Assembly: GCA_013400975.1 (NCBI GenBank)
Contig: WBMZ01009012.1
Location: 209,140 to 273,139 of the forward strand
Length of the DNA: 64,000 bases
Source: Atrichornis clamosus
Lineage: Eukaryota > Chordata > Aves > Passeriformes > Menuridae
Direction: 5' to 3'
Part shown: positions 63,430 through 64,000 of the stretch, one piece after another
How positions within the stretch are numbered: the stretch's first letter is position 1
Layout: each line of letters begins with the position of its first letter
Position numbers and translations under genes: made by a program
The notes under the pieces: model-generated
What the model was told of the DNA's origin: nothing
What the model saw: only the letters and a program-made list of their open reading frames with translations
Database searches by the model: none

Positions 63430-63736
63430 GACTCCCGAAACCCTTCTGGGGGTGGCGGCAGGAGCCATGTGACAGCCGGGAAGCAGCCCGGCCGCACGGG
63501 GGGCGAGCAACGAGAGGCCGGGGTGTGTGTCGATGATTTCTAAGGGCTGCGGTGCCCCCTCCCCGCCCGCCGCGGCAGGAGCGCCCCGCGGCCCCGCGCC
63601 GCCTCCCCCTCCCCTCCCCGCAGCCCCGCACCGCCGGCATCTCCCTCCGCAGCCGCACTCGCGCCCGTCCCTGGAGGCCGGGCAGGGCGGGCGGCTCCCC
63701 CTCTTTCCCTCCCCTCCGCCGCGTTCCCCTCAGGCA

Positions 63737-63759
63737 GGGTAGGGCAGGGCAGGGCAGGG
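63737..63759 (+). repeat. GGGCA pentamer repeat, G-quadruplex motif
   Basis: Five GGG runs (63,737-739, 742-744, 747-749, 752-754, 757-759) are separated by two-base loops, from a GGGCA/GGGTA tandem repeat. This is a near-ideal short-loop quadruplex motif, placed about 230 bases upstream of the candidate start codon. It may lie in the promoter or the 5' UTR and is likely to vary in repeat number. Confidence 0.85.
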
Positions 63760-63812
63760 CAGGAGCGCGCCCCGCAGCGCTGCCCCCGGGAGGAGGGACT
63801 CGTCCCCCCGGC

Positions 63813-63833
63813 ATGGTCACGGCGGCTTATTAG
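63813..63833 (+). other. Candidate six-codon upstream ORF
   Basis: ATG GTC ACG GCG GCT TAT TAG encodes MVTAAY and stops. It lies in the same frame as the ATG at 63,990, so its TAG also marks the 5' limit of the open frame running off the window. It would act as a uORF only if transcription starts upstream of 63,813, which is not shown. Confidence 0.25.
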
Positions 63834-63989
63834 GGTGGTCGCCTCTCCACTTCTTTTTTTCCGTTTAACTATTTTTTTCCAATTTTCCTCCTCGCCGCGG
63901 CTGTCAGCGCTCTCACCGTTACTCTTACCCCCGCTCCTCCCGGGGCTCCCGGCGCGGCCCTGCCCCGCCGCCCCTTTGTGCCCGGCGCG

Positions 63990-64000
63990 ATGGTGCGAGG
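63990..64000 (+). CDS. Possible start of a protein-coding gene, cut by the window edge
   Basis: The ATG at 63,990-63,992 has G at -3 and G at +4, a good Kozak context. It begins MVR before the window ends. Reading back in the same frame there is no stop until TAG at 63,831 and no other ATG, so this is the first in-frame ATG of a frame that stays open for 55 codons. Position inside a strong CpG island supports a 5' end. Three residues are too few to identify the product, and chance cannot be excluded. Confidence 0.3.

Larger units (their letters stand above)
63120..64000 (+). promoter_or_regulatory. Terminal CpG island, probable promoter and 5' end of a gene
   Basis: The last 0.9 kb is extremely GC- and CpG-rich, densest from about 63,230. 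It includes a GC-box cluster (GGGCGGGCGG at 63,685-63,694), an ISRE-like site, a G-quadruplex repeat, pyrimidine-rich tracts at 63,849-63,890 and an ATG in good context at 63,990. No convincing TATA box is visible, as expected of a CpG-island promoter. Plus-strand direction is inferred from the ATG and from the upstream in-frame stop at 63,831-63,833. The 220-codon minus-strand frame (63158-63820) is low-complexity P/R/G/A sequence and compositional. Confidence 0.8.

Noticed and set aside
63158..63820. 220-codon minus-strand open frame, the longest in the window
   Set aside because: It lies in a CpG island where stop codons are rare. The translation is low-complexity P/R/G/A-rich sequence, and there is competing openness on the other strand.

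Overview
The window reads as nuclear DNA of a bird. The main evidence is two clear 3'-end copies of the avian CR1 LINE family, about 22 kb apart and in opposite orientations. A third short CR1 remnant, a decayed MIR-type SINE and a probable very old CR1/L3-like LINE fragment are also present. There are no operons, ribosome binding sites, tRNA or rRNA genes, insertion sequences or CRISPR arrays. Open frames in the AT-rich part are short, begin and end at random, often occur on both strands at once, and show no domain I recognise.

Layout. Positions 1 to about 53,100 are an AT-rich, apparently gene-free stretch, intergenic or a very large intron. It holds simple repeats, three GC-richer patches (about 6.1-6.45, 12.9-13.2 and 50.6-51.4 kb) and the repeats above. 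From about 54.35 to 56.25 kb there is a CpG-rich region in two blocks around an AT-richer core with homeodomain, forkhead and RFX-like motifs. AT-rich sequence returns from about 56.3 to 62.8 kb. The last 0.9 kb (about 63.1-64.0 kb) is a second, very strong CpG island with GC boxes, a G-quadruplex repeat, an interferon-response-like element, a short upstream ORF and an ATG in good Kozak context at 63,990, only 11 bases before the window ends. The most economical reading is the upstream regulatory desert and 5' end of one or two genes whose coding sequence lies beyond the right edge. I cannot name the gene.

Identified transposable elements add up to only about 1.2-1.3 kb of 64 kb. That sparseness, the length of the non-coding stretch and the CpG islands would fit the flank of a developmental or otherwise heavily regulated gene, but this is inference: no conservation data were available. 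I found no convincing undescribed system. The observations most worth checking are the terminal island (including a possible splice acceptor inside it), the ISRE/PRDI-like element, the AT-rich core between the two blocks of the first island, and the perfect inverted repeat at 32,971-32,992.
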